Part shown: positions 8,231 through 17,090 of the stretch, piece by piece
Layout: each line of letters opens with the position of its first letter
How positions within the stretch are numbered: position 1 is the first letter of the stretch
Origin: Eilatimonas milleporae
GTDB taxonomy: Bacteria > Pseudomonadota > Alphaproteobacteria > Sphingomonadales > Kordiimonadaceae
Assembly: GCF_003688555.1 (NCBI RefSeq)
Contig: NZ_REFR01000001.1
Coordinates: 28,936 to 92,935, forward strand
Reading direction: 5' to 3'
Length of the DNA: 64,000 nucleotides
Translations under genes and position numbers: made by a program
Notes under the pieces: generated by a model
The model's database searches: none
The model's input: only the letters and a program-made list of their open reading frames with translations
Told to the model about the DNA's origin: nothing

Positions 8231-11200
8231 TTATTGACCCAGTGCGGTGGGATAGGGCGGGGCCTGCTCGCGGCGGATCGGGCTGTGGTCTTCCAGTTGC
8301 CGCAGGACCTCTTCGATGGCGCGGTCAAGCTGGCTGTCGCGGCCCTTGTTGACGCCTTCCGGGTCAAGGTCGACGTCGATGTCGGGGGCAACGCCCTGAT
8401 TTTCCACCGTCCACTGCCCGTCGGGCGTGAAGAAGCGGAAATAGGGCACGCTGACATAACCGCCGTCAATCAGCAGCGGGTTGGCGAAAATGCCGATCAG
8501 GCCGCCCCATGTGCGCTTGCCGATCAGGGTGCCGATCCCCATATGGCGGAAGCTGTACGGCAGGAAATCCCCGCCGGACCCGGCATCCTGGTCGATCAGC
8601 ATCACTTTCGGCCCGTAAATGGCGCCGCCCGGCGTGTCGAACACCAGACCGGCCCGGTCTTTCCAGCCCGACAGATAGGTGCGGCTGAGGACGTCGGTGA
8701 TATAGTTCGCAGCCTGTCCGCCGCCGTTCATCCGTTCGTCGACGATCATGGCGGACTTGTCCGTCTGCGGGAAGAACATGCGGTTGAAGAAGGTATAGCC
8801 CGCGCCGGCCGTATTCGGCAGATAGACATAGCCGACGCGCCCGTCGGTCTTTTCCGCCACATAGGCGCGGTTTTCCTCGATCCAGTTCCACCGGCGCAGC
8901 CAGCGGTCATTGGCGATGGGCTCCACCGTCACGGTGCGCCGGTTGCGTCCGCGGGCATTGTCCGCCACATCCAGCCGCACCTGTTTGCCGACCGTCCCCT
9001 CGAACAGGGCAAAGATATTGTCCCGTCCGCTGACCGCCTGCCCATCGACGCCGAGGATATAGGTGCCGACGCCGACACCAAGGCCCGGCTCGGCCAGCGG
9101 CGCCTTCAGAAAGGGGTTCCACCGTTCGCCGGTATAGAGCGCGGCAATGCGATAAGCCCCGTTTTCAACCCGCAGGTCGGCGCCGAGAAGGCCGACGGGA
9201 ACCGTGGTCTCCCTGTGGACGTCGCCGCCCCAGGCGCGGTTATGGCCGACCTGCATTTCTGCGATCATCTCGACGATCAGCTTTGTCAGGTCTTCGCGCC
9301 GGCCCACATGGGCCACAAGCGGCTCATACTTGGCGCGGATCGCCGACCAGTCCAGACCGTGCAGACCGGGGTCGTAGAAATAATCCCGCTCCATGCGCCA
9401 GGTATCGTCGAAAATCTGCGCCCATTCGGCACGGGGGTCGACACGCATCCTCATGTCGCCCGTTTTCAGCGGCTTGCCGTCCGGTTTCTTGGCCATTTTG
9501 CCGACCGTATGCTTGCGGCCGGCCACTTCCGCCAGAAACTGTTTGCCGTCGGCGCTGTAGGTGACATTCGCCACGCCCTTCAGGACGCCGGTGTCCTCAC
9601 GCTCCTCGAAATCATAGCGGTGCAGGGTCGCGGTGGCCCTGTACTCGGCCTCCGGCGGGGTGACGCTGCTGCCGGGCTGGACATGGTGCAGGTAAAACAG
9701 CGCCCCGTCCGACGCGACGCCCAGACTGTCCACATTGCGTTCGGCCACCGGCAGTGCACTGATGCGGGACGCCAGACCGTCCAGATCGATCCGGGTCGGC
9801 GTCAGGCCGTTGTCGGATTCGCCGTTCTCGTCACCGTTGTCGTCGTCCTTGTCCCCGGCTTCGTCCCCAGCTTCGTCCCCGTTTTCGTCGCTGTCTTCAT
9901 CGCCGGTCTTGGGCAGCATGGGCGATGTGCCGTCCGCCGCCAGAACCGCCACATAAAGCCCGTAACGCAGGGGCCGTTCCTGGGTCGACATGTCCAGGCC
10001 CACGGACTGCTGCCCGGCATTGGTCGAGGCGGAAAAATAAAGATACTTGCCATCCGGGCTGAAGGCCACGGAGCCAATGTCCGCCATGCCGTCGGTGACC
10101 CGTGTGCTGGTGCCGGTGGCAAGATTGTACAGTATCAGGTCGCTGAAGAAATTGGCCCGCACCGAGGTATAGGCCAGCCACTGTCCGTCCGGTGACAGGC
10201 TGGTCTCCCACAGGTCCCGCCGCTCGGCGGTCTCGATCAGGCTCAGGCCGTCATTGTCCAGGTCCAGCGCCCAAAGCCGCAGGTTGCTGTCGCCGAGAAT
10301 GATGCGGCGTCCGTCGGCCGTCCAGCCGTGCAGGCTGAAATATCCGGTATCGGCCAAGGGCACGGTTTTCACCGCCCCGCCCCCGGTCTGCGCCTGAATG
10401 ACCAGACTGTGGCGGCCGCCGGCATCCGAGATATAGGCGATCCGGTCCCCTTTCGGTGACCACAGGGCATCCATTTCACGCGTGCCTGTCGTGGCGGTCA
10501 GATTGCGCGTGCTGCCGTCCTTGACAGGCACGGTGAAGATATCGCCGCGCGCTGTCAGAACCGCCCGCTTCGCCGTCGGGGACAGGCGTGCCCGTTCCAC
10601 CGTGCGGCTGGCGTCCTTCCATTGCGGCCGCGTTTGCGGCAGGTCCGGGCGGATGGTGACGGAAATGTTTCGTACGCTGCCGTCGGTCAGGGTCAGTTCC
10701 TTCAACTGGCCGCCGACGGAATAGACGATATGGTCGCCGTGGCCGTCAGCCGCGCGGATGTCCCAGTCCACTTCCGTCGTCACCTGGCGCACACCGCCGC
10801 CGCGTGTCTCATAGGCATACAGATTGACCGCCGTGTCGTCCCGGTCGGACAGGAAATAGAGGGTATTGCCCATCCATAAGGGGTTGGTGTCGTTGCTGCG
10901 GCCCTCGGAATTGTCACCGCGGGGGATTTTCACCCAGTCCTCGCCGTCCGCGCCGATAATCCAGATCGGCGGCGTCGACCCGCCCCGGTGCAGCCGCCAG
11001 CCGCTGGCGCCGCTATTGGCCTGCCTGTAGGGTCGGTAGGCGATTTGCCGTCCGTTCGGGGAATAGGCGGCTTCCGCCATCACCGCGTCCATGACCTTGT
11101 CCGGAAAGCCGCCGTCGACGGACACCGTGTAAAGCTGACTGCTGCGGCCGTTCTTCATTTCCCGGGCCGAGGTGAAGACGACGGACGATCCGTCCCGTGT

Positions 11201-11587
11201 CCAGTCGGTCACCACATCGTCGCCGGGGTGCCATGTCAGTCGTTTGGGCTGACCGCCCGCCGTCGGGATGACATAGACATCGTCATTGCCGCCATAGTTG
11301 GCGGTGAATGCGATCATGTCGCCATCCGGCGAGAAATGCGGATGTCCCTCGTCCGCCGCATGGCTGGTCAGTCGGCGCGGGTTGGCGCCGTCGCGGTCGG
11401 AAACCCACAGGTCGCCCGCATAGACAAAGGCAAGATGGTCCGCCGAAACGGCGGGGTCCTGCAGCAACCGGGTATCCTGTGCCCCCGCCGTGACAGCGGC
11501 CCCCATGACAAGGCCAAGCGTACAAGTCAGCCGTGTCAGTATGGTATTGCGTTTCCACCCTGGATAGATGGACGTGATCGTTTGCAT
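8231..11587 (-). CDS. Exported Tricorn-like protease (S41 family)
   Basis: A 1118-residue protein that degrades peptides outside the cytoplasm. The ATG at 11587 is chosen because GGGAGG lies just upstream and the N-terminus then forms a signal peptide ending near TAGAQD. Domain order: PD40/WD40-type beta-propeller blades (HPHFSPDGDMIAFTANY, WSPKGDRIAYIS, FSPDGKYLYFS), an acidic Asp/Glu/Asn-rich insertion near 560-600, a core domain, a PDZ domain (about 830-920), and the C-terminal S41 protease. The serine region reads DQDAGSGGDFLPYSF, equivalent to the Tricorn catalytic serine, followed by GTLIGKRTWGGL. It is monocistronic and ends at a tandem terminator. Family assignment is firm; its substrate is unknown. 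Confidence 0.94.
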   Translation of the reverse strand: MQTITSIYPGWKRNTILTRLTCTLGLVMGAAVTAGAQDTRLLQDPAVSADHLAFVYAGDLWVSDRDGANPRRLTSHAADEGHPHFSPDGDMIAFTANYGGNDDVYVIPTAGGQPKRLTWHPGDDVVTDWTRDGSSVVFTSAREMKNGRSSQLYTVSVDGGFPDKVMDAVMAEAAYSPNGRQIAYRPYRQANSGASGWRLHRGGSTPPIWIIGADGEDWVKIPRGDNSEGRSNDTNPLWMGNTLYFLSDRDDTAVNLYAYETRGGGVRQVTTEVDWDIRAADGHGDHIVYSVGGQLKELTLTDGSVRNISVTIRPDLPQTRPQWKDASRTVERARLSPTAKRAVLTARGDIFTVPVKDGSTRNLTATTGTREMDALWSPKGDRIAYISDAGGRHSLVIQAQTGGGAVKTVPLADTGYFSLHGWTADGRRIILGDSNLRLWALDLDNDGLSLIETAERRDLWETSLSPDGQWLAYTSVRANFFSDLILYNLATGTSTRVTDGMADIGSVAFSPDGKYLYFSASTNAGQQSVGLDMSTQERPLRYGLYVAVLAADGTSPMLPKTGDEDSDENGDEAGDEAGDKDDDNGDENGESDNGLTPTRIDLDGLASRISALPVAERNVDSLGVASDGALFYLHHVQPGSSVTPPEAEYRATATLHRYDFEEREDTGVLKGVANVTYSADGKQFLAEVAGRKHTVGKMAKKPDGKPLKTGDMRMRVDPRAEWAQIFDDTWRMERDYFYDPGLHGLDWSAIRAKYEPLVAHVGRREDLTKLIVEMIAEMQVGHNRAWGGDVHRETTVPVGLLGADLRVENGAYRIAALYTGERWNPFLKAPLAEPGLGVGVGTYILGVDGQAVSGRDNIFALFEGTVGKQVRLDVADNARGRNRRTVTVEPIANDRWLRRWNWIEENRAYVAEKTDGRVGYVYLPNTAGAGYTFFNRMFFPQTDKSAMIVDERMNGGGQAANYITDVLSRTYLSGWKDRAGLVFDTPGGAIYGPKVMLIDQDAGSGGDFLPYSFRHMGIGTLIGKRTWGGLIGIFANPLLIDGGYVSVPYFRFFTPDGQWTVENQGVAPDIDVDLDPEGVNKGRDSQLDRAIEEVLRQLEDHSPIRREQAPPYPTALGQ

Positions 11588-11841
11588 GATGTTCCTCCCC
11601 CAAAATGCAAAGAAAAAAGCACGATGCCAATAAGCGTATGAATTGCAGTGATTAACCCATGCTAACGTCACCGTCTTTGGCCCGATGCTATGCGAGCGTC
11701 ATGGCACTGTCCAGAAAAGCCGTGAGGCTCTATCGGGGGAAAGTACAGTCACAAGTGGCAGACATACAAGTTTTTACCGGCGCGACGGAAAGGTACGGTT
11801 CGCACGGTGACACCACGCGGTGAGCGGTGCGGTGATTGATA

Positions 11842-13536
11842 ATGAAAAAAGTACCTGACAGGTTTCTCGGTTACGCTTTTTGCGTCGGCGACGCATTGCT
11901 GGAATTGGACGACGATTTCAGAATTCGCAATGCCGACGGTGCGACGCAGACTGTCCTCGGTCTGGAGGCGAAATCCCTGACCGGTGTCGCTTTTCTGAGT
12001 TGGTTGCTGCCCCACGAGCAGGAGATGGTCAAGGGCGCGGTCAGCGCGCTGACGGGAAAAAACCGTCTTGGCCCCATCCTCGTTCATCTGGATACGGTCA
12101 CGCCGGGCTCCGGCGACATGAAGGATCCGTCACCGGAGACGGCCTGGAATCCGGTCGACCCGCGTGTGCGCTCCGAGCTGATCGCCAACAGGCGGCCGTC
12201 CGCCCTGTTCCTGACCCGGCTGGATATGAAACCCGGCCGGATTTTTGCCGTGCTGTCCTTGCCCCACCGTATTGGACTGGCCTCCGAGCGGGTCCATGAG
12301 GATGCCCGTTCGCCGGAAGAAAAAAAACAGGACTTCCTGACCCGGGTCGGCGACATGCTGTCGGACGACCCCGACGGCAACCTCAGCGTAACGGTCCTCG
12401 AAACGGCGGCGGGCCACCCCCTCAGCACATCCGAGCAGGATCGTATCGACCGGTTGCTGAATTCCATGTCGGTCGGCGGCGGCACCGCCGCCTCACTGGA
12501 TACCAACAAGTTCGCGGTTTTGCATGACAGCGCGCCCGGCGGTCACCGCAGCGATTTCGTCGGCGAGATCGAACGGCGCATGGGCGTCCGCATGGCGTCG
12601 GCCACCATGAACACGCAGGAAGCCGATCTGCGCGACGATGACAGCGTGAGAGCGATTCTGTTCGGCCTGCAGAAATTCGCCGAAGGGGCGGAAAACTATA
12701 CGATCCAGGCTTTTGAGGATGGATACGCCGACCTTATCGACGAGACCGCCGCCCGTGTCAGGGAATTTCGCCAGGTTCTGGATAAAGGCGGATTTTCCCT
12801 CGTCTATCAGCCCATCGTGGATATGAAAACCGGGCGCACGCACCATTTTGAGGCGCTCAGCCGGTTTGACAGGCCGACACCGGGATACAGCCAGTTCGAC
12901 ATGATCTGTTTCGCCGAGGATGTCGGCCTGATCATGGACTTCGACCGGGCGGTCATGGACCGGGCCGCCAAGAAATTGCTGCCCATGGTCAAGCGCGATG
13001 CGGACACCGCGCCGAAACTGGCTGTCAATGTTTCGGGACGGTCTCTGTCCAGCCAGGATTTTGTCGCCCATCTTCTGCAACGCCTTGAAGAGCTGAGTCT
13101 TTTGTCGGGCCATTTGTCGCTGGAAATCACCGAATCTTCCAAAATTCAGGACCTTGAGACCCTCGGCGACGCCCTGAGCCGGATCAAGACACTGGGGTTC
13201 AAGGTCTATCTGGATGATTTCGGTGTCGGTGCCGCCGGCTTCCAGTATCTGCGCGACCTGAAAGTGGATGCGCTGAAGATTGACGGCAGCTACATCCGCG
13301 ATGCGGTCAACAGCAAAATCGATCAGGCTTTTCTGAAGTCCATGATCAGCCTGTGCCAGGAGCTTGATATCATCACTGTCGGCGAGTGGATCGAAACCAG
13401 GCGTCAGGCCGATTTGTTGCGGCGGCTTGGCGTGACATACGGGCAGGGCTATTATTTCAGCAGGCCGAAAGTCTCCCTGGTGAATGTGAAGGTGAATTAT
13501 CAGCCGGGCGGTGACCAGGCCGCCGTTTCGGTTTGA
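11842..13536 (+). CDS. EAL-domain cyclic-di-GMP phosphodiesterase with PAS-like N-terminus
   Basis: A 564-residue cytoplasmic protein. Residues about 10-75 look like a PAS fold (DFRIRNADGATQTVLGL). The C-terminal 260 residues form an EAL domain: LVYQPIVDMKTG, FEALSRF (the EAL motif), VNVSGRSL, LEITESS, YLDDFGVG, ALKIDGSYIRD, and a terminal GEWIE in place of the common AEGVE. The metal-binding and catalytic residues appear present, so hydrolysis of c-di-GMP to pGpG is likely. There is no GGDEF domain and no membrane segment. The ATG at 11842 is preferred to the TTG six bases upstream. It is divergent from the Tricorn gene. Confidence 0.9.
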   Translation: MKKVPDRFLGYAFCVGDALLELDDDFRIRNADGATQTVLGLEAKSLTGVAFLSWLLPHEQEMVKGAVSALTGKNRLGPILVHLDTVTPGSGDMKDPSPETAWNPVDPRVRSELIANRRPSALFLTRLDMKPGRIFAVLSLPHRIGLASERVHEDARSPEEKKQDFLTRVGDMLSDDPDGNLSVTVLETAAGHPLSTSEQDRIDRLLNSMSVGGGTAASLDTNKFAVLHDSAPGGHRSDFVGEIERRMGVRMASATMNTQEADLRDDDSVRAILFGLQKFAEGAENYTIQAFEDGYADLIDETAARVREFRQVLDKGGFSLVYQPIVDMKTGRTHHFEALSRFDRPTPGYSQFDMICFAEDVGLIMDFDRAVMDRAAKKLLPMVKRDADTAPKLAVNVSGRSLSSQDFVAHLLQRLEELSLLSGHLSLEITESSKIQDLETLGDALSRIKTLGFKVYLDDFGVGAAGFQYLRDLKVDALKIDGSYIRDAVNSKIDQAFLKSMISLCQELDIITVGEWIETRRQADLLRRLGVTYGQGYYFSRPKVSLVNVKVNYQPGGDQAAVSV

Positions 13537-13996
13537 AGCCCGTTCTCGGCGGAATTCGGTATTCAAGGCATCCATGTTTGCCTCTGTCCGGTTGCCCGTG
13601 TGTCGGGTGTTCGGGCAGGGCATGGATATGGCCGGTCTGGCCGGCAATATGAAATTCCGGTATCCTTTGAGGATGTACAGGTCTTTTTGGTCTGTACAGC
13701 TTAAAAGGAGACTGTGACCGTAAAGTCACAGTCTGAAAAACCGGTAATCCGATACACACCGCCCTGCGCGACTGGGGCGCGTGTCACGGCGCCTTGCTTG
13801 TCGGAAAAACCCTGTCCGCCGAAAAGCCGGCACCGGTTGAAACTCGAAAACCGGAAATCCCGAACGCCGACCCCCTGATGGATTTCCCCTGGGCGCGGAA
13901 GTCTGACTGCGACTTGGCCAATGGCGGCGACCTCGCGGAGGCCGCCTGACCAAGAATCGTCTGCCCAAGGGGTGTCCGTCCCGGTGTCGTACCGGC
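13537..13996. other. Intergenic region with two hairpins and an unassigned open frame
   Basis: This gap separates convergent genes. Hairpin 1 is TGTACAG (13674-13680) / CTGTACA (13692-13698). Hairpin 2 is AGACTGTGAC (13709-13718) / GTCACAGTCT (13725-13734), a perfect 10-bp stem; on the minus strand it is followed by CCTTTT, so it may end dehalogenase transcripts. From 13737 to 13949 a + frame without a start codon reads ...ALRDWGACHGALLVGK... and ends LANGGDLAEAA; it may be a gene tail but no family is recognised. Confidence 0.45.
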
Positions 13997-14902
13997 TTAC
14001 AGCTCTGCAAGCCAGGCATTCAGTGCCGCGGTGATTTCGACCGGACTGTCCTCCTGAATGAAATGGCTGCCCGATACGGTGACTTCGCGCTGGTTTTTCC
14101 AGGTCCGGCAGAAGTCCCGCTGCGCGCCGATCAGAATGGCGCCGGGGTCGGCGTTGATGAACAGTTTCGGCAGGTCGCTTTCAGCCAGGAAACGGCTGTA
14201 GCGTTCGACTTCGGCGGCAACGCCGGCCGGCTCATGGCCGATGGGAATCTGGCGCGGCCAGTCCAGTGTCGGGCGGCGGCTTTCGCCGGGCTCCAGAAAC
14301 GGCCGGCGATATATCTCCATTTCCGTGTCGCTCAGGGGCCGCAGGATCGATCCCGGTAAAACCCGCTCGATGAAAAGATTCTTTTCCAGAATCATCTCTT
14401 CGCCCATATCGGAACGGAACCCCTGAAAGATACCGCGTGCCGCTTCCGGCCAGGCGTCCCAGTCCCTGACCGGGCAGACGATCCCCTCCATATAGGCGAA
14501 GGCCGAAACACGCTCGGCGTTGCGGCTGATCCAGTCAAAGCCCAGCGCCGATCCCCAGTCATGCACGACGAAAACGATATCGTCCCCCAGATCGATGGCG
14601 TCCCACGCGGCATACAGATGCTCCCGCTGGGTGAAGTAATCATATGTTCCGGCACCGGACGGCGTGATTTTGTCCGATGCCCCCATACCGATCAGGTCCA
14701 CGGCAACACACCGGCCATGATGGGTCAGATGCGGCATGATGTTGCGCCACAGGTAACTCGATGTGGGATTGCCGTGTTGGAAGACAAGCGTTCGGCGGTT
14801 TGCGCTGTCCTGTGCCGGCAGGTCCACATAGGCCATGGTGCGTCCCAGAACGTTCACCGTCCGCTGGGGCAGTTCCTCGGTGCTGAAGGGGGTCTCGGGC
14901 AT
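13997..14902 (-). CDS. Haloalkane dehalogenase
   Basis: A 301-residue alpha/beta hydrolase that would hydrolyse carbon-halogen bonds to an alcohol and halide in the cytoplasm. The family pentad is visible: Asn44 in HGNPTSSYLWRN and Trp116 (halide binding), the nucleophile Asp115 in VVHDWGSALGFDW, Glu139 in YMEGIV as the acid (subfamily II layout), and His280 in GSHFIQEDSP. Length and spacing fit the DhaA/LinB group. AAGGAG precedes the ATG at 14902. It is followed on the same strand, after the hairpin region, by no partner gene, so the natural substrate cannot be inferred. Confidence 0.93.
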   Translation of the reverse strand: MPETPFSTEELPQRTVNVLGRTMAYVDLPAQDSANRRTLVFQHGNPTSSYLWRNIMPHLTHHGRCVAVDLIGMGASDKITPSGAGTYDYFTQREHLYAAWDAIDLGDDIVFVVHDWGSALGFDWISRNAERVSAFAYMEGIVCPVRDWDAWPEAARGIFQGFRSDMGEEMILEKNLFIERVLPGSILRPLSDTEMEIYRRPFLEPGESRRPTLDWPRQIPIGHEPAGVAAEVERYSRFLAESDLPKLFINADPGAILIGAQRDFCRTWKNQREVTVSGSHFIQEDSPVEITAALNAWLAEL

Positions 14903-14974
14903 TCCACACTCCTTGATAAACGGGTTGAAGAGGCTGTCCCGGCCAAAGGGGCAGGGGGATAAAGGTCGCTCGGT

Positions 14975-16030
14975 TTAAAGGTCTGTCAGGCGGCAGCCTT
15001 CAAGCTGATCCAGGAAACCGCCGCCAAAGGCCGTCGCCGGCGTCTGGTAGCCGGGCACGGGATTTTGCAGGATCGCCGCGGTCGCTTTCAGGCTGGCATC
15101 CGCCGTCAGTGTGTATCCGTTCGGGGTTTCCAGCCGGCTTTTGACGACGGTGCCGTCCGCATCGGTCACCAGGGCCATGAGTGTGGCGTTGTCAACCGCA
15201 AGGGCCTCGGCGCCGGGGCCTTCGGGCCGTTTGTCAATCTGCGCCTTGAGAAACCTCTGGACCGGGGGCAGCCCCGGCAGGGGGCCGAGCCAGTGGCCGA
15301 GCCGTGCCAGTGCCATCACAGGTCCCGTTGCCGGAAAATAAACCTCGATATCGCCGATACCGGTCGACCGAAAGGCCGTCGAGACATCCCCCCAGGGAAC
15401 CGCGACATGGCGTTCCGCGCCGTCGCCAAGGCCGTAATCCAGATCCCGGACCAGACTGCCGGGACGGACTGTCGTCAGAACGCCGTTTTTGCGAATGCGC
15501 ACACCCGTCTTCAGGGTCTCGACAGCGGTTTTGCCGGTGCCGCGCGACGGCATGCCCAATCCCTTGACACCGAGGACCAGGCGCACCGGGGTCTTCACAC
15601 GGTCCGAGATGTGTTTGGCAAGACAATCGCTTGGCACCACATCAAACCCGACACCGGGCATGATGGTAATACCCGCCTGTCGGGCCGGGGCATCGCGCCC
15701 GGCAGCCGTTTCGAAAACATCGATTTCGCCGGTTATATCCAGATAGGAGATGCCGGCGGCGATACAGGCATCCATAAGCGGCGCGGCTGTGGCGGAAAAG
15801 GGCCCGGCGGCTGACAACAGCAGCGCGCTTGCCTCCAGGGCCCTGGATATGGTCGCGCCATCGCTGACGGGGAAGGCCGTCCAGTCAAAACCGGTTTCCT
15901 GCGAAAGCACGCGCAGTTTTTCGGCATTGCGGCCAGCCAGGCGCAGGGTGACCCCCCGTGTTTTCGCGGTGCGCGCGATCAGACGACCCGTATACCCGGT
16001 TGCACCATATAGCAGGATGGGTTTCTTCAT
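14975..16030 (-). CDS. Saccharopine dehydrogenase-like NAD(P)-binding reductase
   Basis: A 351-residue protein with an N-terminal Rossmann fold (LLYGATGYTGRLIARTA, about 5-22; LAGRNAEKL near 31) typical of the saccharopine dehydrogenase / trans-acting enoyl reductase superfamily. LLSAAGPFSATAAPLMDACIAAGISYLDITGE (described by its ends, about 71-102) is the family's second conserved block. It has no membrane segments. Its reaction is unknown. It is upstream of the dehalogenase with a 72-nt gap and may be cotranscribed with it. The leader carries TACAGA-type inverted repeats. Confidence 0.8.
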   Translation of the reverse strand: MKKPILLYGATGYTGRLIARTAKTRGVTLRLAGRNAEKLRVLSQETGFDWTAFPVSDGATISRALEASALLLSAAGPFSATAAPLMDACIAAGISYLDITGEIDVFETAAGRDAPARQAGITIMPGVGFDVVPSDCLAKHISDRVKTPVRLVLGVKGLGMPSRGTGKTAVETLKTGVRIRKNGVLTTVRPGSLVRDLDYGLGDGAERHVAVPWGDVSTAFRSTGIGDIEVYFPATGPVMALARLGHWLGPLPGLPPVQRFLKAQIDKRPEGPGAEALAVDNATLMALVTDADGTVVKSRLETPNGYTLTADASLKATAAILQNPVPGYQTPATAFGGGFLDQLEGCRLTDL

Positions 16031-16053
16031 CGGTCTTTCCCAGAAGGGTTCAC

Positions 16054-16117
16054 GGGTCTGTAGGGGTACAGATCGGAGCCATTCTGCGCACCATCACCCT
16101 GAAATCGATACAGACCC
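16054..16117. promoter_or_regulatory. TACAGA inverted repeats upstream of the reductase gene
   Basis: GGGTCTGTA (16054-16062), TACAGA (16067-16072) and TACAGACCC (16109-16117) form overlapping inverted repeats in the leader of the minus-strand reductase gene. They look like paired operator half-sites. The regulator is unknown; the adjacent TetR at 16220 has a different motif at its own promoter. Confidence 0.4.
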
Positions 16118-16165
16118 TAATGCAAACAGGTCGGCCGGGGAAAGACACGCACGCGTGATAAAACA

Positions 16166-16191
16166 ATGCCCGACACGTTTATGCCGGGCAT
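16166..16191 (-). terminator. Intrinsic terminator after the TetR gene
   Basis: ATGCCCG (16166-16172) pairs with CGGGCAT (16185-16191). Read on the minus strand, the stem is followed by TGTTTTATC. It lies about 30 nt downstream of the TetR stop at 16220. Confidence 0.7.
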
Positions 16192-16219
16192 CGCAACGGT
16201 CCGCCATGCGGGATGTGTC

Positions 16220-16906
16220 CTAATATGCCGGTTTCGCGCCCGAACCGGTCATAATGTCGACACCGATTGTCAGAAGACGCCCTGAAAGCTCCGACATGGT
16301 GACCGGCTGGATTTCGCCGTAGCGGTCCGACAGGGCGCCGGCCCTTACAATGCCGCCCGGTGTCGGTTCGGCCAGAAGCCAGCGGTTGAGCGATAGAATG
16401 GTCAGGTCCACGACCATTGAAAATCTGAGCGACAGTTCCGACGGTGAAAGACCGTCCAGGGCGTCCGCGATGGCGTCCAGCGTTTCGTCCAGGGCGCTTG
16501 ACTCCGCCAGGGACAGGACTTGGCGCAGACTGTATTCCGGCCGTGTGATGGCCTGGGCGAGAAATGTCAGGACGACGGCGCCGTCGTCACTGAGGGCCAG
16601 ATCAATCAAGGGTTGAATGACGACGGCGATAAGGGATTTGAGATCGTCCCTGCTCTCCACAGTCTCCAGCATCTGGCGCCTGCGGGCATCCATCAGTTCA
16701 ATCCGCCGCGAGATGGTCGCGCTGATCAGGTCATCCTTGGTGCCGAAATGATACTGAAGGGCGGATTGATTACGTTGCCCGGCGGCGCGCAGAATATCGC
16801 GGGTCGAAACATCCAGCATGCCTTTTTCCGCGATCATGCGTTCCGTTGCATACAGAAGGGCATCGCGGGTGGCTTGCGATCGGCTATTGTTTCCGGGATT
16901 TGTCAT
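16220..16906 (-). CDS. TetR-family transcriptional regulator
   Basis: A 228-residue repressor-type protein. The N-terminal helix-turn-helix reads DVSTRDILRAAGQRNQSALQYHFGTKDDLI (by position about 33-62), with the family's xYHFGTKxxL signature. The ligand domain is not diagnostic. The ATG at 16906 has AGGTGAG upstream. Two identical 14-nt direct repeats lie upstream at 16947 and 16974 and are the likely self-operator. The neighbouring GST gene is separated by a short gap, converging from the same strand. The ligand is unknown. Confidence 0.85.
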   Translation of the reverse strand: MTNPGNNSRSQATRDALLYATERMIAEKGMLDVSTRDILRAAGQRNQSALQYHFGTKDDLISATISRRIELMDARRRQMLETVESRDDLKSLIAVVIQPLIDLALSDDGAVVLTFLAQAITRPEYSLRQVLSLAESSALDETLDAIADALDGLSPSELSLRFSMVVDLTILSLNRWLLAEPTPGGIVRAGALSDRYGEIQPVTMSELSGRLLTIGVDIMTGSGAKPAY

Positions 16907-16946
16907 GATTACTCACCTAACTCTTCTATCTACAGTAGCGAGCGTA

Positions 16947-16987
16947 CAATCAATTGGTACAATCGCAGATATCCAATCAATTGGTAC
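16947..16987. promoter_or_regulatory. Duplicated CAATCAATTGGTAC operator of the TetR gene
   Basis: CAATCAATTGGTAC occurs at 16947-16960 and again at 16974-16987, 27 nt apart start to start. Each has a near-palindromic GTACCAATTG core. The position 41-81 nt upstream of the TetR start fits autoregulation. No further copy was noticed in the window. Confidence 0.7.
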
Positions 16988-17090
16988 GTGCCATTACTTC
17001 TGTCAAGATACGCGGCAAAATGGCATTAATTTGATACCGTCAGACTGTGGCGCAAAACAGGCGGTATTGCGGGCAGTTTAAGACAGGTCA

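Noticed and set aside
13737..13949. Open frame ending LANGGDLAEAA as a real gene
   Set aside because: No start codon after the upstream stop at 13734-13736 and no recognisable family; kept only as a note in the intergenic entry.
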